64,000 nucleotides of DNA from a virus: the IMG/VR virus record IMGVR_UViG_3300050821_008688, positions 1 through 64,000 of that record. One strand, given 5' to 3'. Below are positions 54,651 through 62,884 of this stretch, one piece after another. The position numbers and the translations under genes are program-made. The notes under the pieces are model-generated. The model was not told the DNA's origin. It was given only the letters and a program-made list of their open reading frames with translations, and searched no databases. Each line of letters begins with the position of its first letter. Position 1 is the stretch's first letter.

Positions 54651-56432
54651 ATGGCGAATTCAATCATCATAGGCCAAGGTGGAAGCGGTGTAGGTGGCGG
54701 GTCTAGTACAAACCTATCAGTCGGCCCGAATGGTGGGACCGGGCCTACCAGTTCAACTCAAATTGGAGATGTCGTTGCTGGAGTTTTCACGCCGTTTGGT
54801 CCTAGCAATCCTATACCGATTTCAGGAACCATTACAGCATCTAACCCATCGGTCGGTGCGACAGGAAGTGCCGCGCCCGCATTTGCGACTGAGATAGGTG
54901 TCATCAACGCTGGTGGTCTTCTAGAAGGCGCGAGCGCGTCAAATCCTGTTCGCATTGACCCGACTGGTACCACGGTTCAGCCGGTGAGCGGAACCATCAC
55001 GGCGCTTCAAGGTACTTCGCCTTGGGTCGTGAGTGGAACGGTTACAGCCACTATAGCAACTCCTACGGATTGGGGCACGGCTCCTGCGACTTCGGTTTTG
55101 GTTCCTGCGGTTAATGCTGAACTTTTTGCAGGACAGGTTCTTCTTGCAGCCGCACCTGCGAGTACGGTTGCAACTGCGGTGCAAACTTCTCTTGTCGTGC
55201 AGGTTTCTCCAAATCAGCCGTCCGCGCTTTTTGCTGGAACCGTTCCGGGTACGCCGCCGCTCAATACTATTTTGACGGGCATGATTTATAATTCTTCTGC
55301 TCCGGCTCCAACTGCGGGACAGACTCTTCCGCTACAATCTGACGTAGTCGGAAATTTGAAGGTCACCGTAGCTACTTCTCCGAGTACGCCGCTTAATGAT
55401 AATATCGCCGAGTGGGGTAGTGTTGCAGTCGCTGCCGCCACGAACACAATGACAGTGGGAACCGAGAGTGCTCCCGTTGTCCGACCGATTCAAGCAAAAC
55501 ACTGTGTTATCTTGACCACTACACCCCTTGCGGCGAACGGAGTATTCACATCCGCATCAGGTACAGGTCCGAGCGGGTGGTTTGATACGGAGGTTACTGG
55601 TGACACTTTCGTATTTGCTCGCGCATTATCCAACGTTGGCAGCGCCAATCCCGGTTTCGCGATTCAAGTTTCTGACGACCCGACAAATGCAGGACTAACT
55701 CAAGCGTTGGCTCAAGTAACGACATCAGCAAACGTCGTTGGTACTGTCAATTGTAGTATTCCGACTCGCTATTGGAGAATTGTTTATACTAACGGCGCGA
55801 CTCTGCAAACCACTTTTGAACTCGCCGTGGTGAGTGGCCCGATGGGTGCCGCGCTTCTTGGACAAGGTATAGTAACGGCAGCGGGAGCTACATATAATCT
55901 TACTCCGGTATGGGCGGTTCAAAATAACACTGTTGGTGACGCGAGTACAGCTAATGGATGGGAAAATTCATCTGGTCTAGCGTCGGCGGCTGCGGTAGCG
56001 GTTGGATACACCACTGGTCCGCAGTCAGCGGGTGCTAACTATTCTGCTGCAAGAACTCCGAATATTTTTCACACTGCCTCGGTTCCTGCTACGGCTTCTG
56101 GCAACACCGCAGTATGGACTCCAACATCCGGCAAGAAATTTCGTCTAATGCGATTTCAAATTACAGCGACGGATTTATCGGCGACAGCGGCGGCGCTCCT
56201 CACCATATCGTTTCAAGACGCAACTACAGCAATTGGTATTGGAACGTACGATGTGTGGATACCTGCGACTGCGAGTCTCGCGTCGGGTATTACTACAGTG
56301 TCTGCATGGGTTGATATAGGTAATGGTTATCTTTCAACCACTATAAACAACGTACTAAATGCAAATATTAGCGCCACACTCTCGGGCGCGACCGGAACGT
56401 TTCGTGTAAACGTTTGCGGGACAGAGGAATAA
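54651..56432 (+). CDS. fibre-like beta-repeat virion protein (593 aa)
   Basis: The N-terminal third has Gly/Ser/Thr-rich repeats with TVQPVSGTITALQGTSPWVV and VSGTVTATI, a common phage virion repeat. The central and C-terminal parts are beta-rich with GVFTSASGTGPSGWFDTEVT. The absence of charge and long Thr/Ala runs fit an exposed virion protein. Same QPVSGT repeat in the next gene. Confidence 0.55.
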   Translation: MANSIIIGQGGSGVGGGSSTNLSVGPNGGTGPTSSTQIGDVVAGVFTPFGPSNPIPISGTITASNPSVGATGSAAPAFATEIGVINAGGLLEGASASNPVRIDPTGTTVQPVSGTITALQGTSPWVVSGTVTATIATPTDWGTAPATSVLVPAVNAELFAGQVLLAAAPASTVATAVQTSLVVQVSPNQPSALFAGTVPGTPPLNTILTGMIYNSSAPAPTAGQTLPLQSDVVGNLKVTVATSPSTPLNDNIAEWGSVAVAAATNTMTVGTESAPVVRPIQAKHCVILTTTPLAANGVFTSASGTGPSGWFDTEVTGDTFVFARALSNVGSANPGFAIQVSDDPTNAGLTQALAQVTTSANVVGTVNCSIPTRYWRIVYTNGATLQTTFELAVVSGPMGAALLGQGIVTAAGATYNLTPVWAVQNNTVGDASTANGWENSSGLASAAAVAVGYTTGPQSAGANYSAARTPNIFHTASVPATASGNTAVWTPTSGKKFRLMRFQITATDLSATAAALLTISFQDATTAIGIGTYDVWIPATASLASGITTVSAWVDIGNGYLSTTINNVLNANISATLSGATGTFRVNVCGTEE

Positions 56433-56433
56433 A

Positions 56434-57423
56434 ATGGCAAACACTGTTATAAATTATGCTACTTTTCTCATTCAGGGTGACGGGTCGTCGCTAACCGCGA
56501 CCATTCCTCTCGGCTACACCCCTACATCTGCTGTTCTTATAGATGCTGCAAATAATTTGGGTGTGGATGTCTCGGCGAATATTTCTAACATCACGATAAG
56601 CGGCACAAATCTTCTTGTCAATTTTGTGGCCGCTTTCTCGTATCTCGCAACGCTACTGATAAATATTCAGCCGATTGAAGTTTCTGCGGTTGTGGTGCAA
56701 CCGGTCAGCGGTACAATTTCTGTTTCAAATTTTCCTGCGACGCAGCCAGTATCTGGGACAATCGCAGCCACGCAATCGGGAACGTGGAACATTGGCACGA
56801 TTACGACTGTGACTACGGTGGCCGCAGTGACCGCGATTACGAATGCGCTTCCTGCGGGCGCAAACACGATTGGCAAAGTGGATTTACTTGGTAACGCAGG
56901 CGCTATACTTGATGGTGTGATTACGGCGGCTACGGCTCCGGCGAACGGACTCGTTGGTTTGTCTGTGTATGAATCTACCGCGCCTTCTCTGACAACCGGG
57001 CAATCTGTTGCACAGCAATGTGATTATGCAGGAAGTGTTTTTGTTAAGCCTGTTCGTCGGAGTCAATCGGCTCAAGCGAACGGAACAATAGCATCCACGA
57101 CAGCCGCCACCATGTTGGCTGCGCAAGGCAGCGGTATTTTTGCCGACCTTGCTAGTCTCGTGCTGACTGTAACCGCCGTCAGTACGGCGGCAATCATCAC
57201 GGTGAACATTTCAGACGGCACGAACACATATAAATTTGCGACGGCACCGAACCAAAGCGGTACAGGTACTAGTGCCGAACAGGTGGGATTTGCTCCGTTC
57301 ACTATGAATTGGAACATTCCAATTCCCGCAACGACCGCTAACGTCGCTTGGACCATAGCACTGAGCGCGGCGGATTGCACTGTGGCATATGTAGCAACTT
57401 TCACTTTGCAGAAGGCAAGTTAA
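56434..57423 (+). CDS. fibre-like beta-repeat virion protein (329 aa)
   Basis: Starts 1 nt after the previous stop. It contains VVVQPVSGTISVSNFPATQP and SGTIAATQSGTWNIGTITTV, a repeat shared with the 54651 protein, and a C-terminal beta domain (LTVTAVSTAAIITVNISDGT). Probably a partner of that protein. Confidence 0.55.
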   Translation: MANTVINYATFLIQGDGSSLTATIPLGYTPTSAVLIDAANNLGVDVSANISNITISGTNLLVNFVAAFSYLATLLINIQPIEVSAVVVQPVSGTISVSNFPATQPVSGTIAATQSGTWNIGTITTVTTVAAVTAITNALPAGANTIGKVDLLGNAGAILDGVITAATAPANGLVGLSVYESTAPSLTTGQSVAQQCDYAGSVFVKPVRRSQSAQANGTIASTTAATMLAAQGSGIFADLASLVLTVTAVSTAAIITVNISDGTNTYKFATAPNQSGTGTSAEQVGFAPFTMNWNIPIPATTANVAWTIALSAADCTVAYVATFTLQKAS

Positions 57424-57432
57424 GGTGCGCTG

Positions 57433-58149
57433 ATGGCTCCAGCCTTCGTTCAGGCGTGCGTAAATACGAATACCGGTATAGCGACAGCGACCGCTACGTT
57501 TGGTAGTAACGTTACAGCCGGAAACTTGCTTGTTGTCTTGGCGTGCTCTACTCAAGCCACGACTCCGGCGTCTTCTTTTTCTCTCTCGGATACGCTCGCC
57601 AACAAATGGAACCCTGTTTGGCCTACGCCACAGAATCCATCTGGTGGCTCTATCGCGAAATTTATTCAGGGGTGGTGGACGATAAACACAACTACGGGAG
57701 CCGACACTGTTACCAACGTGACGAACCAGACTTTGTTTGGCACCAACATTTTATATGCCGCCGAGTTCTCTTTGGGATTTTCCTTGGCGGGAGTGGACCA
57801 AATGTTAGCCGCTGCGGGAGCCGGTTCTTCTTCTGTGGACCCGCTGAGTTTTACTACTACGCGGAATAATGAAATTGTTTTTGTTTTTGGTTTTACCAAC
57901 CCAACAATAAGTTGGAGCGGGGTCACGGTTAACTCACCGTTTGTGTTTGCGGCGTCCACGGGCGCTTTTGATGGTTTTTGTGCGTACGCTATCGCTCCCA
58001 CAGCGGGAGCGTATGGATTCGGCGGCACGTATACCGGGTCAGGTTCTGGCGCGAACACTAACGCATCGGCGGGATTTTCAATTGGTCCAGCTACTATTCC
58101 CGGTACGGCACAGGGACCATCTTTGATGCAGTTTGGACTTGGAATGTAG
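57433..58149 (+). CDS. beta-sandwich virion protein (238 aa)
   Basis: The whole protein equals one type of domain also present in the 11761 protein (FGSNVTAGNLLVVLACST here against FPANVTAGNSLLVHVVTY there). It is a Ser/Thr/Gly-rich predicted jelly roll. Likely a minor virion or decoration protein. Confidence 0.55.
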   Translation: MAPAFVQACVNTNTGIATATATFGSNVTAGNLLVVLACSTQATTPASSFSLSDTLANKWNPVWPTPQNPSGGSIAKFIQGWWTINTTTGADTVTNVTNQTLFGTNILYAAEFSLGFSLAGVDQMLAAAGAGSSSVDPLSFTTTRNNEIVFVFGFTNPTISWSGVTVNSPFVFAASTGAFDGFCAYAIAPTAGAYGFGGTYTGSGSGANTNASAGFSIGPATIPGTAQGPSLMQFGLGM

Positions 58150-58161
58150 ATGGAGGATGCT

Positions 58162-58470
58162 ATGAGCATTGAACTGATTTTACTTTTTGGGATTGCGCTA
58201 CTGGCGTCGGGAAATCTCTACGCATCTATATCGCTCTTGCTGCGGAAGTCTGCGATTGTACCGCACGCGACTGTATCGCAGCCGCAACCGGTTCCCGCGT
58301 CACTGCTCGCTTCTTTGTCTGCACTAACACAGCCTGCGGGGAAAAATACTATCCTTACGAGCGCGCCGCCCGCGCTGGCTGCAAATACAAGAGAGTGTGC
58401 GGTATGTTACCGAGTAGTGGCCCGATATAACGCAAATGGGGTTTGTGCTAACTGCGCTCCACCGAAATAA
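58162..58470 (+). CDS. membrane-anchored small protein with zinc motif (102 aa)
   Basis: An N-terminal hydrophobic helix (IELILLFGIALLASGNLYAS) is followed by a Pro/Ala-rich linker and a C-terminal CAVCYRVVARYNANGVCANC. The ATG at 58162 has GATGGAGGA upstream and is preferred to one at 58150. Confidence 0.55.
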   Translation: MSIELILLFGIALLASGNLYASISLLLRKSAIVPHATVSQPQPVPASLLASLSALTQPAGKNTILTSAPPALAANTRECAVCYRVVARYNANGVCANCAPPK

Positions 58471-58495
58471 GACTTTCTGTTCTATAGGTGAGAGG
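58469..58495 (+). promoter_or_regulatory. class II 18-nt element
   Basis: AAGACTTTCTGTTCTATA followed by GGTGAGAGG, 8 nt before the ATG at 58504. Confidence 0.65.
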
Positions 58496-58503
58496 CTACT
58501 TCT

Positions 58504-58746
58504 ATGGCTGTTCTGTCGTCTGCGACTCGTAAAGCGATGCCGAAAAAGCAGTTTGCGCTTCCCGGAAAACGGGAGGGCGGGAAAGGTGGCTATCCAATCC
58601 CAGACGCGACCCACGGGCGTAACGCATTAGCGCGCGTAGCGCAGCACGGTACTCCCTCGGAGAAGGCTACGGTACGCGCAAAGGTACACGCGAAGTTCCC
58701 CGGCATCGGTGGGTTGTCTAAACCGGGCGCAAAAGCAGGAAAATAA
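58504..58746 (+). CDS. small basic protein, DUF6582-like (80 aa)
   Basis: The segments KKQFALPGKREGGKGGYPIP, HGRNALARVAQHGTPSEKAT and VRAKVHAKFPGI match a small protein family found in phage and bacterial genomes. It is strongly basic and would bind DNA or virion components. Confidence 0.6.
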   Translation: MAVLSSATRKAMPKKQFALPGKREGGKGGYPIPDATHGRNALARVAQHGTPSEKATVRAKVHAKFPGIGGLSKPGAKAGK

Positions 58747-58749
58747 TCC

Positions 58750-58869
58750 ATGCTGAAGGTGAAGATTAAAGCCGAGGGCACGGAAGCGAAAAAGATTTTG
58801 ATGAAGTCGGGAATCAAAGGTTTGAACAAACCGGCTTCTAAGGGAAAAAAAGATGGCAACGGAAGATGA
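58750..58869 (+). CDS. tiny basic protein (39 aa)
   Basis: MLKVKIKAEGTEAKKILMKS... is Lys/Gly-rich, with a C-terminal NKPASKGKKDG like those of its neighbours. It overlaps the next gene by 17 nt. Confidence 0.45.
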   Translation: MLKVKIKAEGTEAKKILMKSGIKGLNKPASKGKKDGNGR

Positions 58870-59419
58870 TGGCGGGGTCACAAAAGCAGTTAGTGGCGCG
58901 AAAGCTGCGCTAACGCAAGCGCGCGCAAAATTTCCGCAGCCAAAAGCGGTTCCGTCTGCGACGCCGCGCATCGCGTCGCCCACGATGACGCCTGTGGCGA
59001 AACCAAGTCTTGGTGATGAGTTGAAATCAAAGTCAACCAACATAGACCAGTATATACAGTCCGTTCCGAAAATGCATACTGGTGGGCCGGTTAAGGTATC
59101 CGGTATTTATCATCTGAAGGCGGATGAACACGTTCTTACGGCCAAAGATGCGAAGAGTTTGAAAGACGCGCACGGCAAAGCAAAAACAATTCTTTCAATG
59201 ACTCAGGGATTGAAATCTTTGCATCGCGCGGGAGCGATGCCGCCTCCAGCGCCGTCAAATACTGAAGGTTCGCTGTCAACCGATAAGACGGAAAATAATT
59301 CAATGTCTATTGAGACGCCGAAGCCCGTACCGCCGAAGGGTAGCGTTGAACCGAAACCAAAAAGTAATCCCTCGGGATACCCTGTGGAAACACCGGGACA
59401 TCGCGAGGAAAAGGCTTAA
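58853..59419 (+). CDS. Pro/Lys/Ser-rich protein (188 aa)
   Basis: Largely disordered, with a compact central segment MHTGGPVKVSGIYHLKADEH, then VLTAKDAKSLKDAHGKAK. The GGPVxxxGxYxLxxxEHVLT unit recurs in phage tail and virion proteins. Function unknown. Confidence 0.5.
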   Translation: MATEDDGGVTKAVSGAKAALTQARAKFPQPKAVPSATPRIASPTMTPVAKPSLGDELKSKSTNIDQYIQSVPKMHTGGPVKVSGIYHLKADEHVLTAKDAKSLKDAHGKAKTILSMTQGLKSLHRAGAMPPPAPSNTEGSLSTDKTENNSMSIETPKPVPPKGSVEPKPKSNPSGYPVETPGHREEKA

Positions 59420-59437
59420 TTTTAGAGGAGTACCACA

Positions 59438-59758
59438 ATGATTATGGCAAAAGGAAATTCTGGCGCGAACAAAGCACCTCAACCGAAGCACGTTTCGGTT
59501 TTTAAGGGAATTAAGGGTCTGGTCGCCTCGGGTCCGGGAATGACAAAGGCAGTGAAGCACGGTGTGATTCGTCCCGAGAGCAACCCTGTCCACATTGACG
59601 CGGGGAACCTGAAGAAATCCACGAGTGTGTCGGCGACTCCTGCGGGCGCTCCGAAGAAAATTACAACGAGCGGTCATAAGGGCGTGCTTGTTCCGCATAA
59701 TCCCGAGCCTGCAATTCGCCGGGACTCTGCGAGCGTCGTGAAACCGTTTAAGAACTAA
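59438..59758 (+). CDS. small basic protein (106 aa)
   Basis: MIMAKGNSGANKAPQPKHVS... is Lys/Pro/Gly-rich and disordered. An ATG at 59444 is an equally good start. SD AGAGGAGTACC. Its HGVIRPESNPVHIDAGNLKK segment is compact. Confidence 0.5.
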   Translation: MIMAKGNSGANKAPQPKHVSVFKGIKGLVASGPGMTKAVKHGVIRPESNPVHIDAGNLKKSTSVSATPAGAPKKITTSGHKGVLVPHNPEPAIRRDSASVVKPFKN

Positions 59759-59769
59759 GGGAGAGTCAA

Positions 59770-60432
59770 ATGGGAATTCCACGTACAATCGGTGCTGTAG
59801 CTGTGGGGGCTTTGCCTCCTACTCCCGTGTATCATGGGCCGATTATTCCGGCTGTCAGTTTTTCAATTCTTAACGGTATCGCCACGATTGTGCTTAACGT
59901 GGCGGGGTTGACGCCGCCCGCTTTTCCAACGAACGGCTATAATGGGCCGAACGGTTACCCGCTCCCGCTAAACTTGGGGAATAACGGGCAGTTTGATATT
60001 CACGGCGGCATTAACGTCGCGAACGCGGGCAGCGGTGGTCCTGCGGGCGGGCAGCAAGTCACTCTGTGGGGTTTCACGACTGCGACATATTTCAATGGTA
60101 GAACCGTCACAGTTCTTGATTGTAACCCTGCATTAAATTCATTCCGATTTTATTTCAATAACGCGAACGTTGCGTCAACAGCGGATGCAGGCAATACCGC
60201 GACTTCGCCGTTCCAGCACTATCGTGTAGTTCGGCTTGAATGCAGTCAGACTCTCGGCACCGATATTATTTATGTCGGCGACTTGAACGTTTCCTCGACG
60301 CGATATTTTGCGGCGCTTTCTTTGGCGGGTCAGTTCTCAATTGAAGTGGCGAGCGAGAATATTCCTGCCGACCGAATCTGGATAACGGGCACGGGTCCAA
60401 CAGACTCAGTACAAGTGTCGTTGATTTATTAA
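59770..60432 (+). CDS. beta-rich virion protein (220 aa)
   Basis: It has QVTLWGFTTATYFNGRTVTV followed by LDCNPALNSFRFYFNN and ADAGNTAT, the same module found in the 11761 and 7401 proteins, then a C-terminal beta domain ending DSVQVSLIY. Likely a minor virion part. Confidence 0.5.
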   Translation: MGIPRTIGAVAVGALPPTPVYHGPIIPAVSFSILNGIATIVLNVAGLTPPAFPTNGYNGPNGYPLPLNLGNNGQFDIHGGINVANAGSGGPAGGQQVTLWGFTTATYFNGRTVTVLDCNPALNSFRFYFNNANVASTADAGNTATSPFQHYRVVRLECSQTLGTDIIYVGDLNVSSTRYFAALSLAGQFSIEVASENIPADRIWITGTGPTDSVQVSLIY

Positions 60433-60445
60433 TTGAGGAGAGTTC

Positions 60446-60919
60446 ATGGCGGTAATCGGCGGAACAGAGATTATAGAAACTCGGGGAAGCGGCGGCGCGC
60501 CTCTTAATTCTCCCGCGTTCACCGGAACACCAACCGCACCGACTGCGGCTCCGGGAACTAACACTACTCAAATTGCAACCACGGCCTTTGTCACGGCGGC
60601 AGTTTTAGTAGAAACGAATCGTGCGGAAGCAGCGGAAGCCGCACTTCCACAGCGAATCGCTAGCGGTACCGCCGCATTGGGAACAACCGCTATCCCGGCC
60701 AATACCGCAGAAGCCACGGTCACCGTTGCGGCTGCGGGAGTTCTTGCTACGGACTCTATTGAGTGGGCATTTAATGCTGCGCCGGGAACGGGATATGTTA
60801 CGGGTCTATATGTTTTAGCGTACGTTACCGCAGGCAATGTGAACTTCGTTGTTGTGAACCCGACTGCGGGGGCGCTAACACCTGCGGCGGCAACTTTGAA
60901 CTGGCGCGTAATCCGCTAA
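60446..60919 (+). CDS. short tail fibre-like protein (157 aa)
   Basis: One copy of the fibre repeat NSPAFTGTPTAPTAAPGTNT-TQIATTAFV and the following VETNRAEAAEAAL helix match the 10302 protein almost exactly; the C-terminal ~80 residues form a beta domain. A mini-fibre built from the same parts. Confidence 0.6.
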   Translation: MAVIGGTEIIETRGSGGAPLNSPAFTGTPTAPTAAPGTNTTQIATTAFVTAAVLVETNRAEAAEAALPQRIASGTAALGTTAIPANTAEATVTVAAAGVLATDSIEWAFNAAPGTGYVTGLYVLAYVTAGNVNFVVVNPTAGALTPAAATLNWRVIR

Positions 60920-60941
60920 AATTACTCGGGGGAGCAGCCTC

Positions 60942-62849
60942 GTGAATCGTAATCACCTTCAAGACTATATAAAATCTGTTGACCTGACAAATTTCCCTCG
61001 CGGGTTCATGACGTGGTTTAATCAGGCAAAAAAAGATACCCCAGAGAAAATTGAACAGTGGTATAAAGACCGCTACGAGTGTTTGTGTGACCCGATAGCT
61101 TTGGGCGGGTATGCTCCGGTAACACAGACAGACCCGGATGCGCCTGAAGAATGGGTACCAATTCTTGGAATGGACTTTCAAGAAAATCCACATAGGCTTC
61201 TGTTCAGCCAGTTTGTTCAGACGAAGCCGGGAGAGGGCGTTGTATTGTCTAACTTGGACACGACGGTCAAAAAGAGAATGATTCTATGGCAGCGCGGCGT
61301 ATTCAAAACCAGCGCAGTCCGCGTAGACATTGTTCAGAAAATTTTAAACTACCCCAACATTCGTATTTGCTTCCTCACGGGTGGCGACCAACTTGCCAAG
61401 CGGCAACTCGCGACAATCAAACAATTTTTTGAGAAGCCGACCCCGCGTTTCAAATTTCTCTTTCCCGAATTTTGTCTGAAGAGTGTACAGACTAAGAAAG
61501 CAATAGGTATAGATAGCGACGGCGAGCCCGTACGCGCGTGGGAAGACCGGCTCTGCAAAATGGGTACCGCCCACGAGTTCACGGTACCTGCGCGTACTAA
61601 TACGACGTTCCCGGAACCTACGTTTGCTATCTCCACGGCGAAATCAGTAAAGGCGGGCTCTCACTACGACATAATTTACATTGACGACCTTGTGAACGAG
61701 ACGAACTATCGTAGTGTGCCTGCACTAGAGAAATGCTATCAGGACTATATAGACATTTGCCCGCTGCTCACGGTGACGGGCTACATGATTTTGACGGGTA
61801 CTCGATATAGTTTTGGTGATACCTACGAGCGCATTCAGGAGTTAGCCAAACAAGAAGAGACGGAGACGGGTAAAACTATTTGGAAGTTTTCAATTCGAGA
61901 CTGCTGGAGTCTTGGTTGCGCGAACTGCTCGCACACGGATGTCTACCACGACAGAGGTATCAACATTCTTGAGCCTCCATGCACTGTGGAGGGTTGTAAG
62001 TGTATCGGATTTGCTCCGAATGGTGTGAAAGGGGTTTTATTTCCAGAAGCGATAACACATGATGGAAATCCAATTGGCGATACGGTAGAGTCGCTAGAAG
62101 CCAAACGCCGTGAATTGGGCGCTGAATTTTTTGCGAATCAGTACGAAAATAATCCAATTGCTTCGGGTACACAGACGTTCACTCAGGAGATAATTGACGT
62201 TCAAACGCTTCATCATCTCTCGCAGTTTCCGCAGCCTAATCAGTCTTTTGTTTTCGCGGTTGGTGACCTTGCGTACGTTGGAGAAGAGGGGCGAGATTTT
62301 TCGGTAATTTATCTGTGTCGCCTGTTTCAAGGACAAATTTTTGTTTATGACTGCATGTTCGGTAATTGGGACTCAGGCAAAGTGTCTGACATTACGATGG
62401 ATATTTTACTGAAACACCGGCCTAACATCATCTACTACGAAAAATTCAACGGGTGGGAGTCGTACAACAACAACATCACGGCGAAAGCGGCAGCGATGGG
62501 CATTCAGAAGGTGCCTATTGAGTGGGTAAAAATCTCGCACGTAAAGAACGCCAAGCTGATTCGCATCGGGTCCATCAAAGGTGTGCTTACAAACCACCGG
62601 CTCTGGTTGTATGCAGGGATGTTGGGGTTCGCTAAACTGGTTCAGCAACTTTTGAAATGGCCTAAACTCGGGCGTCACGACGATTTTGGAGACTGTTTGG
62701 GGCAGGTTGTAGCTGCGCCGACCGGCTATCAGCTTACCGTTCCGCCTACACAAGTGGCCGTATCAAACTGGTTGCGCAAACTCAATCAGGCAGCCCCCGT
62801 GGACGACTCATACACCGACAACGGCTGTGGAACTGGCATTATTTGTTGA
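60942..62849 (+). CDS. terL: terminase large subunit
   Basis: The 635-residue protein has an atypical Walker A WQRGVFKTSA (116-125), a Walker B YDIIYIDDLVNE near 243-254, and an RNase H-like nuclease with FAVGDLAYVGEEGRDFSVIY (about 435-455) and LGRHDDFGDCLGQ (about 580-592) supplying acidic residues. It pumps DNA into the prohead and cuts it. A GTG start at 60942 follows GGGGGAGCAGC. A zinc-like insertion CANCSHTDVYHDRG...CTVEGCKC near residues 327-360 is notable. Confidence 0.9.
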   Translation: MNRNHLQDYIKSVDLTNFPRGFMTWFNQAKKDTPEKIEQWYKDRYECLCDPIALGGYAPVTQTDPDAPEEWVPILGMDFQENPHRLLFSQFVQTKPGEGVVLSNLDTTVKKRMILWQRGVFKTSAVRVDIVQKILNYPNIRICFLTGGDQLAKRQLATIKQFFEKPTPRFKFLFPEFCLKSVQTKKAIGIDSDGEPVRAWEDRLCKMGTAHEFTVPARTNTTFPEPTFAISTAKSVKAGSHYDIIYIDDLVNETNYRSVPALEKCYQDYIDICPLLTVTGYMILTGTRYSFGDTYERIQELAKQEETETGKTIWKFSIRDCWSLGCANCSHTDVYHDRGINILEPPCTVEGCKCIGFAPNGVKGVLFPEAITHDGNPIGDTVESLEAKRRELGAEFFANQYENNPIASGTQTFTQEIIDVQTLHHLSQFPQPNQSFVFAVGDLAYVGEEGRDFSVIYLCRLFQGQIFVYDCMFGNWDSGKVSDITMDILLKHRPNIIYYEKFNGWESYNNNITAKAAAMGIQKVPIEWVKISHVKNAKLIRIGSIKGVLTNHRLWLYAGMLGFAKLVQQLLKWPKLGRHDDFGDCLGQVVAAPTGYQLTVPPTQVAVSNWLRKLNQAAPVDDSYTDNGCGTGIIC

Positions 62850-62853
62850 TTTT

Positions 62854-62879
62854 AAGACTTTTTGTTCTATAGACGAGAG
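62854..62879 (+). promoter_or_regulatory. class II 18-nt element
   Basis: AAGACTTTTTGTTCTATA then GACGAGAG, 6 nt before the ATG at 62885. It is identical over 18 nt to the element at 1865. Confidence 0.7.
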
Positions 62880-62884
62880 CAACT

